From assembly GCF_002564105.1 (NCBI RefSeq), contig NZ_PDBX01000001.1, forward strand, positions 1,612,001-1,676,000: a DNA stretch of 64,000 bases, in the 5' to 3' direction. Every line of letters starts with the position of its first letter. The stretch's first letter is position 1. The notes beneath the pieces are model-generated. The model was not told where the DNA came from and ran no database searches. It saw nothing but the letters and a program-made list of their open reading frames with translations. This DNA is from Collimonas sp. PA-H2 (GTDB lineage Bacteria > Pseudomonadota > Gammaproteobacteria > Burkholderiales > Burkholderiaceae_D). A program made the position numbers and the translations under genes. Shown piece after piece: positions 48,569 to 57,271 of this stretch.

Positions 48569-50422
48569 TCAACGGCTGTTGCGCCCGGCCAGCCACGCAG
48601 TGCGCATCGCTGTACCCAGCGCCGGCTTGGCTTCCGCATCGAGACTGACTTGCGGCGCACTGTCGGCCAGCAGGCGGACACTGAAAACCAGCAGCTCGTC
48701 GCGCCGGAAAGCGTGGACCGTAATGGTGTCGCCAACCCGATAGCGCGCCAGCAAGGTATCCAGCTTGACTGGCACGCGGATACCATCGATCGCCACCAAC
48801 ACATCGCCGGCCGACAGGCCGGCGCGATGGCCGGCGCCACTCTCATACACATTGGCCAGCCTGCAGTCGCCGCCGCTGTAGGCGATGCGCGCGCCCAGCG
48901 AAGGCTTGCCCGGCTTGCGCTGGTCCGCCACCACTATGCCGGTCGGCGCCAACAGTTTCGCCAACGGCAAATCATCGGTGGCGCGCACGTAACGGTCGAA
49001 GAAACGCTTCAGCTTGAGGCCAGTGACTTCGTCGAACAAGGCTTCGACGGCGGCCTCGCTGACGCCACGGCCGCCCAAGCCGTTGTCGGCATAAAAATCG
49101 CGGCCGTATTTTTGCCACAGGGCGCGCATCACATCGTCCAGCGATTTCCTGCCCTTGGTTTCCGTGCGAATGGTCAGGTCCAGCGCCAGCGCCACCAGCG
49201 AACCCTTGGTGTAATAGCTGACAATCGCATTCGGCGCGTTTTCATCCTGACGGTAATATTTAACCCAGGCGTCAAAGCTGGATTCCGCCACGCTTTGCTT
49301 GTGGCGGCCGCTGCCCAGCAGCACGCCGTTGACGGTCTTTTCAACCAGCTTGAAATACGCAACCTGGTCGATCAGGCCGCTACGCAACAGCATGAGATCG
49401 TCGTAATAACTGGTGAAGCCTTCGAACAGCCACAGCAGCGGCGTGTAGTTTTCCACTTGCAGATCGTAAGGCGCGAAAGCTGCCGGCTTGATGCGCTTGA
49501 CGTTCCAGGTATGGAAATATTCGTGGCTGCAAAGACCGAGGAAAGTACGGTAGCCGTCGCTCATTTCCGCCTGGCCCTTGACCGGCAAGTCAGCGCGTGC
49601 GCAGATCAGGGCGGTCGATGCGCGATGCTCCAGGCCGCCATAGCCGTCGCCTACCGCCAGGGTCATGAATACATAGCGCTCCATCGGCGCGCGCCTGGCG
49701 AACTTGCTGCCGGCCGGCTCGAAGAAAGCAATCTGGGTTTCGCAGATTTTTTTCAGGTCCGCGCTCAGGCGCGCCAGATCGAGATTCGGCACATTGCCGG
49801 TGATCGCCATTTCATGCGGCACGCCATGCGCCTTGAAACTGAGCAGCTGGAAAGTACCCATTTCGACCGGGTGATCGATCAGCTCATCGTAGTTGGCGGC
49901 GACATAGCTGCCGAACGCGCCGCGCTTGGCTTTCAGCGTCGGCAATGCGGTGGCGATCCGCCATGCTTCATAGGCCTCGCCTTGCGGCCGCTGGATCTCC
50001 ACGATGTGCGGGACATTTTCCTGGCCGACCGCGCGCAGGAAAACGCTGGTGCCATTGAAGAAAGCATGGGTCTGGTCCAGATGGGCGGTACGCACCGACA
50101 GGTCCCAGGCGTACACCTGGTAGTGCAGGGTCAGCGGGCCATCGCAAGGCGCGGCTTGCCAGGAATGCTTGTCGATTTTACGGAGAGCGATCTTGCGGCC
50201 ATTCGATTCGGCGCGGATCTGCACGATGTTGCGGGCAAACTCGCGGATCATGTAGCTGCCCGGGATCCATGCCGGCAAGGCGACGATCTGGCCGACCACG
50301 GCCGGATCGGCGATCGTCAGCGTCACGGCAAACAGATGGGCGGCCGGATCAGCGGCGACGATGCTGTATGACAATACGCCGCTGCCAGTTTTAGCGGCTG
50401 ATTTGCTTGTATTCTTTTTCAT
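48569..50422 (-). CDS. M61 family metallopeptidase with PDZ domain
   Basis: A 617-residue glycyl-aminopeptidase-like protein. An N-terminal beta domain (about 1-180) is followed by the zinc site HEYFHTWNVKRIKP at residues 300-313 with the third ligand Glu in WLFEGFTSYYDDL, and a C-terminal PDZ domain (about 500-590: GARIAYSGGDCRLANVYESG, GHRAGLSAGDVLVAIDG). No signal peptide is evident at the start, so location is uncertain. The substrate is unknown. Confidence 0.9.
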   Translation of the reverse strand: MKKNTSKSAAKTGSGVLSYSIVAADPAAHLFAVTLTIADPAVVGQIVALPAWIPGSYMIREFARNIVQIRAESNGRKIALRKIDKHSWQAAPCDGPLTLHYQVYAWDLSVRTAHLDQTHAFFNGTSVFLRAVGQENVPHIVEIQRPQGEAYEAWRIATALPTLKAKRGAFGSYVAANYDELIDHPVEMGTFQLLSFKAHGVPHEMAITGNVPNLDLARLSADLKKICETQIAFFEPAGSKFARRAPMERYVFMTLAVGDGYGGLEHRASTALICARADLPVKGQAEMSDGYRTFLGLCSHEYFHTWNVKRIKPAAFAPYDLQVENYTPLLWLFEGFTSYYDDLMLLRSGLIDQVAYFKLVEKTVNGVLLGSGRHKQSVAESSFDAWVKYYRQDENAPNAIVSYYTKGSLVALALDLTIRTETKGRKSLDDVMRALWQKYGRDFYADNGLGGRGVSEAAVEALFDEVTGLKLKRFFDRYVRATDDLPLAKLLAPTGIVVADQRKPGKPSLGARIAYSGGDCRLANVYESGAGHRAGLSAGDVLVAIDGIRVPVKLDTLLARYRVGDTITVHAFRRDELLVFSVRLLADSAPQVSLDAEAKPALGTAMRTAWLAGRNSR

Positions 50423-50426
50423 CTTC

Positions 50427-50885
50427 TTATCCTCGAACGTTACCGGCGATCACGGTCAGCATCAGCGCGGCTACCGCGACGCAGGTCAGCCTGAAACGCA
50501 GTTCAATAAACCAGGACGGCAAGCCGTACCATGGGAACAGGCGCTTGTCGGCCTGGTAAGCCGCAATGAAACCGGCGATCAGCAAGGCGAAGCCGAAACC
50601 GCCAGCCATGGTCGAAAACCAGGCAATGATGGTCGGCGCCACGCCCCAGATCAAGGCTTTGCGAGTGTGATCCGGCGACAGGTTGGCGCGCAGCACCACC
50701 GCTCCCCAGTGGATTCCGCCCAGGAACGACAGCGCGGCGATGCCGTAGGCCAGCTGACCGCGGATGAAATCGCGCAGCCAGTCGGCGTTGACCAGCCAGC
50801 TCGCCAGCGTCAGCAGCACGAACGGAATCAGCCCGGCATAACCGAGTAAATGAATAATGCGTTTGTTCAGGAAATGTGGGTTCAT
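50427..50885 (-). CDS. DUF3429 domain membrane protein
   Basis: A 152-residue protein with four to five membrane helices. The family pattern is visible: LLGYAGLIPFVLLTLASW, YGIAALSFLGGIHWGAV and PSWFIELRFRLTCVAV. DUF3429 has no known function. The stop lies only 4 bases before the M61 start, so the two are likely cotranscribed. Confidence 0.85.
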   Translation of the reverse strand: MNPHFLNKRIIHLLGYAGLIPFVLLTLASWLVNADWLRDFIRGQLAYGIAALSFLGGIHWGAVVLRANLSPDHTRKALIWGVAPTIIAWFSTMAGGFGFALLIAGFIAAYQADKRLFPWYGLPSWFIELRFRLTCVAVAALMLTVIAGNVRG

Positions 50886-51008
50886 CTGGTCAGGATAACG
50901 TCAAATAGGCTGCCGAGGCTGCGCAAAAAGACGATAGTGTAGCGGGATTGAGCATGTTCGGCCGCTCCTCGGTGGCGTGACGCTGAAAACACCGGCCTAT
51001 TTCCCGCT

Positions 51009-51608
51009 TCACGAGGAGGATTGTCGTATATCGGCGACGGTGTCGATGTCCTGGTGTATGCCGGGATCGTCCAGCGCCACCTCGACGACGGGAAACGATT
51101 GCAGCAGACTGCGGGCGCCCTGGTCGCCGCGCAAGGCCAGCAGGCGCGACAGGTGCGCGCGGCTGAAGCCGACCGGATTGCCACGCCGCCCCTGGAAAAC
51201 CGGCGCCACGATATCGGCGCCCCCGCGCAGCGCCGCCGCCAGCGCCTGGATGGTTGAGGTTTCAACATAAGGCATGTCCGCCAGCGCGATGATCCAGCCG
51301 GCCGCATCCGCGCTCTGCTGCACGCCATACGCCAGCGAAGCCGCCATGCCGTCGTCGGCGTTTGCACATTGCACCCAGGGATATTCAGTAATTTGCGCGA
51401 TCTGCTCCGGCACATCCGGACGCAACACGATGCAAAGAGGAAGCGTCGCGGCAAGCTTGGCGGCAGCGCTGGCGAGCACCGTCCGGCCGTCAGCCGTCGG
51501 CAGCTTTTGCAGCAGCTTGCTCTGGATGCCAGTCGGGTCGAAGCGCCGGCCACGGCCGGCAGCCAGCAATAAGCCGACGATCTGGCCGCTATAGCGAGAA
51601 TGGCTCAT
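51009..51608 (-). CDS. MobA/MocA-like nucleotidyltransferase
   Basis: A 199-residue NTP transferase of the molybdenum-cofactor cytidylyl/guanylyltransferase type. It shows LLLAAGRGRRFDPTG (nucleotide loop), SKLLQ, ALADMPYV with the metal Asp, FQGRRGNPVGFSRAHL and LLALRGDQGARSLL, which are MocA-like blocks. MocA makes the cytosine-dinucleotide cofactor for xanthine-dehydrogenase-type enzymes. No such enzyme is in the window, so the substrate is inferred only from the family. Confidence 0.85.
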   Translation of the reverse strand: MSHSRYSGQIVGLLLAAGRGRRFDPTGIQSKLLQKLPTADGRTVLASAAAKLAATLPLCIVLRPDVPEQIAQITEYPWVQCANADDGMAASLAYGVQQSADAAGWIIALADMPYVETSTIQALAAALRGGADIVAPVFQGRRGNPVGFSRAHLSRLLALRGDQGARSLLQSFPVVEVALDDPGIHQDIDTVADIRQSSS

Positions 51609-51734
51609 GGCGGACGGTGAGCGGCAGGATCCGGCTCCAGGCCGATATCTTTATCGATGATATTGACCATGCCGGAGCCCGATGCTGTATGGCGCGAAAA
51701 TAATACGCCGCGATAAACAGTGATAAGCAGAAAA

Positions 51735-52457
51735 TTACTTCAAAGAGGAGAATTTTGCTTCCATGGTCTTGGCGTCGATCCAGCCTGGCACACGCGAACC
51801 GTCGGCAAAGATAATCGTCGGCGTACCGGTCACATTCAGCTTTTGACCGAGCGCCAGGACTTTGTCGTTAGGCGCCTGGCAGGATGTCGGCGCGGCGGTG
51901 GCGGCCTTGCCGTCCACCATCAGGTCGGTCCATGCCTTGTTGCGGTCGGCGCTGCACCAGACGTTGCGCGCCTTGACCGACGAGTCTTCCGCCAGGATGT
52001 TGAAAAGGAAGGTGTAAACAGTGACGTTGTCGATTTCCTGCAAAGTGGTCTTGTGGAAGCGCTTGCAATAGCCGCAGTTAGGATCTTCGAACACCGCGAT
52101 CACGCGCTTGCCGTTGCCCTTGACCCTCTTCATGGCCAGGTCCAGCGGCAGGTCGGCGAACGTGACCTTGTTCAACTCATCAACTCTTTCACGCGTGAAG
52201 TCGCGCGACGACTGGGCATCCATGATACGGCCGACGAACACATACTTGGCGGCGGCATCGGTATAGAAAATATCGCTGCCGACGCGCACTTCAAACAAGC
52301 CGGCGTACGGCGTCTTGGTTACTTCGTCGACCTTGGCCCCCTCGCCCAGGCGCAGCTCGATCAGTTTCTTGACCGCCGCTTCCTGCAAGGTTTCGGCAGA
52401 GACCACGCTTGCCCACAGGCCCATCAACACTGCCAGCATCACGCTTGTTTTTTTCAT
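51735..52457 (-). CDS. dsbC: Thiol:disulfide isomerase DsbC
   Basis: Periplasmic disulfide-bond isomerase. The 240-residue protein has a signal peptide to about residue 21 (SVVSA), an N-terminal dimerisation domain (residues 22-80) and a thioredoxin domain with active site CGYC at 128-131 in FEDPNCGYCKRFH. Length and layout match DsbC; DsbG is an alternative but the CGYC motif favours DsbC. It starts 12 bases after the UbiH-family gene ends. Confidence 0.94.
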   Translation of the reverse strand: MKKTSVMLAVLMGLWASVVSAETLQEAAVKKLIELRLGEGAKVDEVTKTPYAGLFEVRVGSDIFYTDAAAKYVFVGRIMDAQSSRDFTRERVDELNKVTFADLPLDLAMKRVKGNGKRVIAVFEDPNCGYCKRFHKTTLQEIDNVTVYTFLFNILAEDSSVKARNVWCSADRNKAWTDLMVDGKAATAAPTSCQAPNDKVLALGQKLNVTGTPTIIFADGSRVPGWIDAKTMEAKFSSLK

Positions 52458-52468
52458 CGCTATTCCAG

Positions 52469-53671
52469 TTATTCGCTTGTCCGACCCAAAGCGTGGGTCA
52501 TCAGTTGTCTTTTTAAGACTGGTATCTTGTCCAGCAAGTTCAAACCTGCGTTGCGCAACAGCCGCAATGGGCTGAAATCGAATCCGAACAGCCGCTCCAG
52601 GCCATCGGTGGTCATTTGCATCAATAATATCTCTTCCTTGCGCGAACGGGCGTAACGCGCCAGCAGTCGTTCATCGCCGCAATCGCGATGTACGCCACGC
52701 TCGGCCAGCACCTGGATCAACGCGGCGACATCGCCGAATCCCAAGTTCATGCCATGTCCGGCCAGCGGATGCACCACGTGGCCGGCATCGCCGATCAGCG
52801 CCACCCGCGGCGCCACCAGGGCATGCGTCTTGAGCAAGGATAAAGGAAAACCTTGCGTCAGCTCCGGCTGCAAGGGTTGCAGCTGTCCCAGCTGATCCGC
52901 CGCCAGCAATGACAGGCGCGCCGCCACCTGCGACAACGGTTCATCCAGCAATGAAAGCGCCAGCGCTTCCGGCGCCGACCAGACCAGCGACACGCGCTGG
53001 CCGGGCAGCGGCAGCAAAGCGACGATACCTTCAGTTTCGGTGAACCACTGATAGGCAATGCCGTGGTGCGGCCGCTCGCAGGAAAAATTGGCGACCACGC
53101 CGCGCTGCTTATAAGAGCGGTAATCGATGCCGATGCCGCACTGGCTGCGCACCCAGGACTGCGCACCGTCGGCGCCGACGATCAGGGCCGCTGCGATGGT
53201 CTCCCCCGAATCCAGCTGCACCATCGCAGCGGCAGCACCGACCTGCATGCTTTGCACACGGCTGGTAATTATGTTCAGGTTCGAGGCAAATTTCAGGGCT
53301 GCATCCAAGGCCTGATTAAGATTCCTGTCCTCAACAATCCATGCCAGCGCGTCGACGTGCGCACTATAAGCATCGAAGGAAAGGTTTCCCGTGCCGCTGT
53401 CGGTCCCGCCCTTGATCGCCATCCCTTCGACCGCGGCAACCCGGGCCGGGTCCAATGCGTCCCAGACTTTAACGGTAGACAACAAGGTACGCGCGACGTG
53501 GTTCAGCGCGTACACACGCGTGTCCCAGGCATCCGGCGCGGCAGCTGCGGCAGTTCCCGGCGCCATCCCCAGCAAGGTGACGCGCAAACCCATCTGCGCC
53601 AGGCCAAGCGCTGCCGCTTTGCCGACAGCGCCATTGCCAACGATACATATATCGCACTGATGTTTTGTCAT
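52469..53671 (-). CDS. UbiH/UbiF/VisC-family FAD-dependent monooxygenase
   Basis: A 400-residue flavin monooxygenase of the ubiquinone-ring hydroxylase family: GNGAVGKAAALGLAQMG near the start, the DG-type motif VGADGAQSWVRSQCGI, and GDAGHVVHPLAGHGMNLGFGDV for FAD. The regiospecificity (UbiH, UbiI, UbiM or UbiL like) cannot be read from the motifs. The start MTKHQCDICIVGN is chosen; an ATG at 53716 is only 6 bases after a TATAAT and would need a leaderless message. Confidence 0.88.
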   Translation of the reverse strand: MTKHQCDICIVGNGAVGKAAALGLAQMGLRVTLLGMAPGTAAAAAPDAWDTRVYALNHVARTLLSTVKVWDALDPARVAAVEGMAIKGGTDSGTGNLSFDAYSAHVDALAWIVEDRNLNQALDAALKFASNLNIITSRVQSMQVGAAAAMVQLDSGETIAAALIVGADGAQSWVRSQCGIGIDYRSYKQRGVVANFSCERPHHGIAYQWFTETEGIVALLPLPGQRVSLVWSAPEALALSLLDEPLSQVAARLSLLAADQLGQLQPLQPELTQGFPLSLLKTHALVAPRVALIGDAGHVVHPLAGHGMNLGFGDVAALIQVLAERGVHRDCGDERLLARYARSRKEEILLMQMTTDGLERLFGFDFSPLRLLRNAGLNLLDKIPVLKRQLMTHALGRTSE

Positions 53672-53851
53672 CAGCGGCGCACCGGCGGCTTTCGAGATTG
53701 ATCCTGTATCTTTCATGCAGCCATTATAGCGATTACGCTCACGCGGGCTGCTGAGCGCCATGAAATAAGGGTTGGCGGACTGCCGAGGTCCGGCCAAAGC
53801 GGCCTGCGAAGGACCTCGCAAAGTTTTTTTAAAAAAATTCAACAATGGGCT

Positions 53852-53879
53852 TTGCGGATTAAAAATGTTTTGCTATACT
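53852..53879 (+). promoter_or_regulatory. Candidate promoter of tRNA-Phe
   Basis: TTGCGG at 53852-53857 and TATACT at 53874-53879 with a 16-base spacer, placing the start a few bases before the tRNA. Confidence 0.55.
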
Positions 53880-53889
53880 CCTGTCCCTT

Positions 53890-53965
53890 GGCCTGGTAGC
53901 TCAGTCGGTAGAGCAGAGGATTGAAAATCCTTGTGTCGGTGGTTCGATTCCGCCCCGGGCCACCA
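53890..53965 (+). tRNA. tRNA-Phe (GAA)
   Basis: A 76-base cloverleaf: acceptor arms GGCCTGG and CCGGGCC, D-arm AGCTCAGTCGGTAGAGC, anticodon loop TTGAAAA giving GAA, T-arm GGTTCGATTCC and encoded CCA. A candidate promoter lies just upstream and a terminator just downstream, so it is a single transcription unit. Confidence 0.97.
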
Positions 53966-53972
53966 AAATATC

Positions 53973-54004
53973 AAAAAGGGCTTAGCTTCGGCTAAGCCCT
54001 TTTT
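53973..54004 (+). terminator. Terminator of tRNA-Phe
   Basis: AAAAAGGGCTTAGC and GCTAAGCCCTTTTT pair perfectly around a 4-base TTCG loop. Confidence 0.92.
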
Positions 54005-54248
54005 GCATTTGCGCGACGATTTCAAACGAGGGCAATCCTCGGGCCGGACTTGCCGGTGCTCTACATATCGCCACAGATTGCAACAACAAACGGCAATCCT
54101 TTTTTGTGATCCCCCCGAGATTTGGTAAGATCACAAACCAAGACAATATTTTATACCCCTTTAAAACGAACCAATTGCCGCCTAAACGTTCCTATAAGCC
54201 AATCGCCGGCGCTTTTCGCTGCGTTTAGCTCAGACACCACACTGCTTT

Positions 54249-54989
54249 ATGCTCAAAAACAAATCCCGCAAGCCGATTGAAATAAAAATTGCAACAGTGG
54301 TCGCCGTCTCGGCGATCTTGCATGATTCCGATCCGATGGCCCTGGAAGCAGCTTTGCAGGAAATGACGGGAGGCACTGCGGATTTCTTTGACAACGAGTT
54401 TGCCGTCATCGATGTCGCCGCACTGGGAACGGACAGGCCGCCGATAGATTGGCCCCAATTGATCTCGCTGCTGAAAAAATACCGTTTGAACGCGGTTGCA
54501 GTACGCAATGCGCCGGCCGACATGGAAGAAGGCATCCTCGCCAGCGGACTGAGCATCGATCAGATGGTGGCTGCGCGCCAGGAACCCGCCGCAGCGCCGC
54601 CGCCCCCGCCAGTTCCAATCGCGGCCCCGCTCAAAGCCGCAGCCAGCACCATGATCATCGATACGCCGATACGTGCCGGACAACGCATTTATGCGCGCGA
54701 TGCCGATCTGGTCATTACCGCCACAGTTAACAATGGCGCCGAAATCATCGCCGACGGCAGCATCCACGTCTACGCGCCCTTGCGCGGGCGAGCGCTGGCC
54801 GGCGCCAGCGGCGACACTTCGGCACGCATCTTTGCCGCCAGCATGGAAGCCGAACTGGTCTCCATCGCCGGCGTCTACCGCACTTTTGAGAACGGCCTGC
54901 CGCCGGAACAAAAGGGCCAGCCCGCACAAATTCGACTGAGCGGCGACCGGATTGACGTACTATCGCTCAATTCCGCGTCCCGCAGTTAA
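54249..54989 (+). CDS. minC: Septum site-determining protein MinC
   Basis: Inhibitor of FtsZ polymerisation, recruited to membrane by MinD. The 246-residue protein has the MinC N domain (residues 8-105), a Pro/Ala linker (about 112-130, APPPPPVPIAAP) and the C-terminal beta-helix domain (RAGQRIYARDADLVITATVNNGAEIIADGSIHVYAPLRGRALAGASGD). minD and minE follow; a palindromic repeat stands between minC and minD. Confidence 0.95.
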   Translation: MLKNKSRKPIEIKIATVVAVSAILHDSDPMALEAALQEMTGGTADFFDNEFAVIDVAALGTDRPPIDWPQLISLLKKYRLNAVAVRNAPADMEEGILASGLSIDQMVAARQEPAAAPPPPPVPIAAPLKAAASTMIIDTPIRAGQRIYARDADLVITATVNNGAEIIADGSIHVYAPLRGRALAGASGDTSARIFAASMEAELVSIAGVYRTFENGLPPEQKGQPAQIRLSGDRIDVLSLNSASRS

Positions 54990-55027
54990 TCGAGTCTGGG
55001 ATGGTATAACCGTTTATCTAATCAGTT

Positions 55028-55075
55028 GGGGACAGAGTAATTCGTCGCGCTGCGGCGACTCTTAAACTCTGTCCC
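55028..55075. repeat. 48-bp REP-like palindrome between minC and minD
   Basis: Outer arms GGGACAGAGT (55029-55038) and ACTCTGTCCC (55066-55075) are exact complements; inside, GTCGC pairs with GCGAC. GGGGACAGAGT...ACTCTGTCCC-type hairpins are common dispersed repeats linked to REP-associated tyrosine transposases. It lies 39 bases after minC and 26 bases before minD. Confidence 0.75.
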
Positions 55076-55101
55076 GCAATGCATAACCTTAGGAGCTCTT
55101 C

Positions 55102-55917
55102 GTGGCAAAAATCATCGTTGTTACGTCCGGCAAAGGCGGAGTTGGCAAGACCACCTCCAGCGCTAGTTTTGCATCGGGTCTGGCCATGCGCGGCCACAAA
55201 ACCGCCGTGCTCGACTTTGACGTCGGCCTGCGCAACCTGGATCTGATCATGGGCTGTGAACGGCGCGTGGTGTACGACCTGATCAATGTCGTCAACAAGG
55301 AAGCAACGCTGACCCAGGCTCTGATCAAGGACAAGCATTGCGAAAACCTGTTTATCCTGCCGGCTTCGCAGACCCGCGACAAGGATGCCTTGACCGAAGA
55401 AGGCGTTGAGACCGTCCTCAACGACCTGATCAAGATGGACTTCGAATACATCATCTGCGACTCGCCAGCCGGCATCGAGCGCGGCGCCGTGATGGCGCTG
55501 ACCTTTGCCGATGAAGCGATCGTCGTCACCAATCCGGAAGTATCGTCGGTGCGCGACTCCGACCGCATCCTCGGCATCATCCAGGCCAAGTCGCGCCGCG
55601 CGCAAAACGGCGGCGAGCCGGTCAAGGAACACCTGCTGATCACCCGCTATTCGGCGAAACGGGTCGAAGCCGGCGAAATGCTGTCATATACCGATGTCCA
55701 GGATATCCTGCGCATCCCGCTGATCGGCATCATCCCTGAGTCGGAATCGGTGCTGCACGCCTCCAACCAGGGTAATCCTGCGATCCACATCAAAGGCAGC
55801 GACGTCGCCCTGGCCTATGAGGACGTGGTCTCGCGCTTCCTCGGCGACGAAGTCGCCCTGCGCTTTACCTCCTATGAAAAGCCGGGTTTCCTGCATCGCA
55901 TCTTTGGAGGAAAATAA
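55102..55917 (+). CDS. minD: Septum site-determining ATPase MinD
   Basis: Membrane-cycling ATPase. The 271-residue protein has the deviant Walker A GKGGVGKT at residues 10-17, Walker B region [14 protein letters not shown] and a C-terminal amphipathic helix ([14 protein letters not shown]) that binds membrane. The start codon is GTG. minE begins one base after its stop codon. Confidence 0.97.
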   Translation: MAKIIVVTSGKGGVGKTTSSASFASGLAMRGHKTAVLDFDVGLRNLDLIMGCERRVVYDLINVVNKEATLTQALIKDKHCENLFILPASQTRDKDALTEEGVETVLNDLIKMDFEYIICDSPAGIERGAVMALTFADEAIVVTNPEVSSVRDSDRILGIIQAKSRRAQNGGEPVKEHLLITRYSAKRVEAGEMLSYTDVQDILRIPLIGIIPESESVLHASNQGNPAIHIKGSDVALAYEDVVSRFLGDEVALRFTSYEKPGFLHRIFGGK

Positions 55918-55918
55918 G

Positions 55919-56170
55919 ATGGCATTGCTCTCGTTCTTGTTTAACAGCAAGCCCAAAACCGCATCGGCCGCCAAGGAGCGCCTGCAGATCATCATTGCCC
56001 GCGAGCGCAATGGCCGCTCGGGCCACGATTTCCTGCCGGCGCTGCACAAGGAACTGATCGAGGTGATTTCCAAGTACACCAAGGTCAATGCGGACGACAT
56101 CAAGATTTCCCTGGATCGCCAGGGCAATCTTGAAGTGCTGGACGTGAATGTGGTGTTGCCGGACGCCTGA
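55919..56170 (+). CDS. minE: Cell division topological specificity factor MinE
   Basis: An 83-residue protein that stimulates MinD ATPase and drives pole-to-pole oscillation. The N-terminus [33 protein letters not shown] is the membrane and MinD-binding segment; the rest is the topological specificity domain ([13 protein letters not shown] end). Last gene of minCDE. Confidence 0.96.
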   Translation: MALLSFLFNSKPKTASAAKERLQIIIARERNGRSGHDFLPALHKELIEVISKYTKVNADDIKISLDRQGNLEVLDVNVVLPDA

Positions 56171-56551
56171 GCGGGCGCTGGACGCCGCAACGCACCAAGC
56201 GCTTCGCAAAAATCTGCTCACCCGATAGTCAGCAAAGTACTGCGACTGATTCTGTTCCCCTTGCAGGCGCGGACCATGACGTGCCGCCTTGAAGGTGGAA
56301 TTTTACAATTCCCGTCATACACTGTATGACAATCGGACCCAACAAGCCCTGCGTCAGCCAGAGTTTTGGCGCATGCTTTGTTAAATTCATCCGACACCGC
56401 TTTTTAAATTGATTTGTGGCAATTGCAAGACACTGGAAATATATAGAACATTTATCTACAGCAATGTAGCAATAAGAATAATATACTCCTTGTACACGCC
56501 ACAACACCGATGCCGGCCCACCATGCCTGCCTCACCTAACATATATAAAAT
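56171..56551. other. Intergenic region with a 17-bp palindrome
   Basis: 380 bases without a gene. A perfect palindrome GTCATACA-C-TGTATGAC (56314-56330) looks like an operator. The last 120 bases are A/T-rich and probably hold the promoter of the two-component operon. Confidence 0.5.
56314..56330. promoter_or_regulatory. Palindromic candidate operator GTCATACA-N-TGTATGAC
   Basis: Perfect 8-base arms around one base, 222 bases before the response-regulator start. The regulator that binds it is unknown; OmpR-type proteins usually prefer direct repeats, so another factor is possible. Confidence 0.4.
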
Positions 56552-57241
56552 ATGAGAATTGCTGTCCTTGATGACGATCCCAGTCAAACCGATCTAGTTT
56601 GCCAGGTGCTCACATCCAGTGGCCATATTTGCCACCCGTTTCAAAGCGGGAAAGAAATATTGAACCAGCTGCGGCGGGAGAGCTATGACATGCTGGTTCT
56701 GGACTGGCAGGTCCCGGATCTGAGCGGGCCCGAGGTATTGCGCTGGGTAAGAGACAAGCTGCCGCGGACCATTCCGGTCCTGTTCATCACCAGCCGGTCC
56801 GGCGAAGATGACATCGTGGAAGGCCTGGCCGCCGGCGCCGATGACTACATGATCAAGCCGATCCGGCGCAGCGAACTGGTGGCCCGGGTGCAAGCCCTGC
56901 TGCGGCGCGCCTATCCGATCCAGAACACCAGCGAACAGATCGTTTTCAACGACTATTTGTTTGAAACCCGTTCGGGTCGCCTGACGCTGGCCGGCAAGCC
57001 AATCGAGATTACCCAGAAGGAATTCGACCTGGCCCTGTTGTTTTTTCGCAACCTCGGCCGCCCTCTCTCACGCGCATATATCCTAGAGGCAGTCTGGTCG
57101 CGCGATGTCGACATCCCGTCCCGTACCATGGATACACACGTATCCCGGGTAAGGAGTAAGTTACAATTACGACCAGAAAACGGCTATCGGCTCGCACCGG
57201 TTTATAGCTATGGGTATCGATTGGAACAATTAACAGGATAA
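56552..57241 (+). CDS. OmpR/PhoB-family response regulator
   Basis: A 229-residue regulator: receiver domain with acidic pair Asp7-Asp9, phospho-acceptor Asp51 (VLDWQVPD) and Lys in MIKPIRR, then a winged-helix DNA-binding domain (TQKEFDLALLFFRNLGRPLSRAYIL, MDTHVSRVRSKLQL, GYGYRLEQL-like end). It leads an operon with the LysM/FecR protein 30 bases downstream and the CHASE2 kinase after that, so the kinase is its likely partner. Target genes are unknown; autoregulation is plausible. Confidence 0.9.
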   Translation: MRIAVLDDDPSQTDLVCQVLTSSGHICHPFQSGKEILNQLRRESYDMLVLDWQVPDLSGPEVLRWVRDKLPRTIPVLFITSRSGEDDIVEGLAAGADDYMIKPIRRSELVARVQALLRRAYPIQNTSEQIVFNDYLFETRSGRLTLAGKPIEITQKEFDLALLFFRNLGRPLSRAYILEAVWSRDVDIPSRTMDTHVSRVRSKLQLRPENGYRLAPVYSYGYRLEQLTG

Positions 57242-57271
57242 GGCGCGTTGCGGTTGCGCTGATAGACAAAT

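Noticed and set aside
48650..50371. 573-codon plus-strand frame opposite the M61 peptidase
   Set aside because: Antisense shadow; the zinc site and PDZ motifs are on the minus strand.
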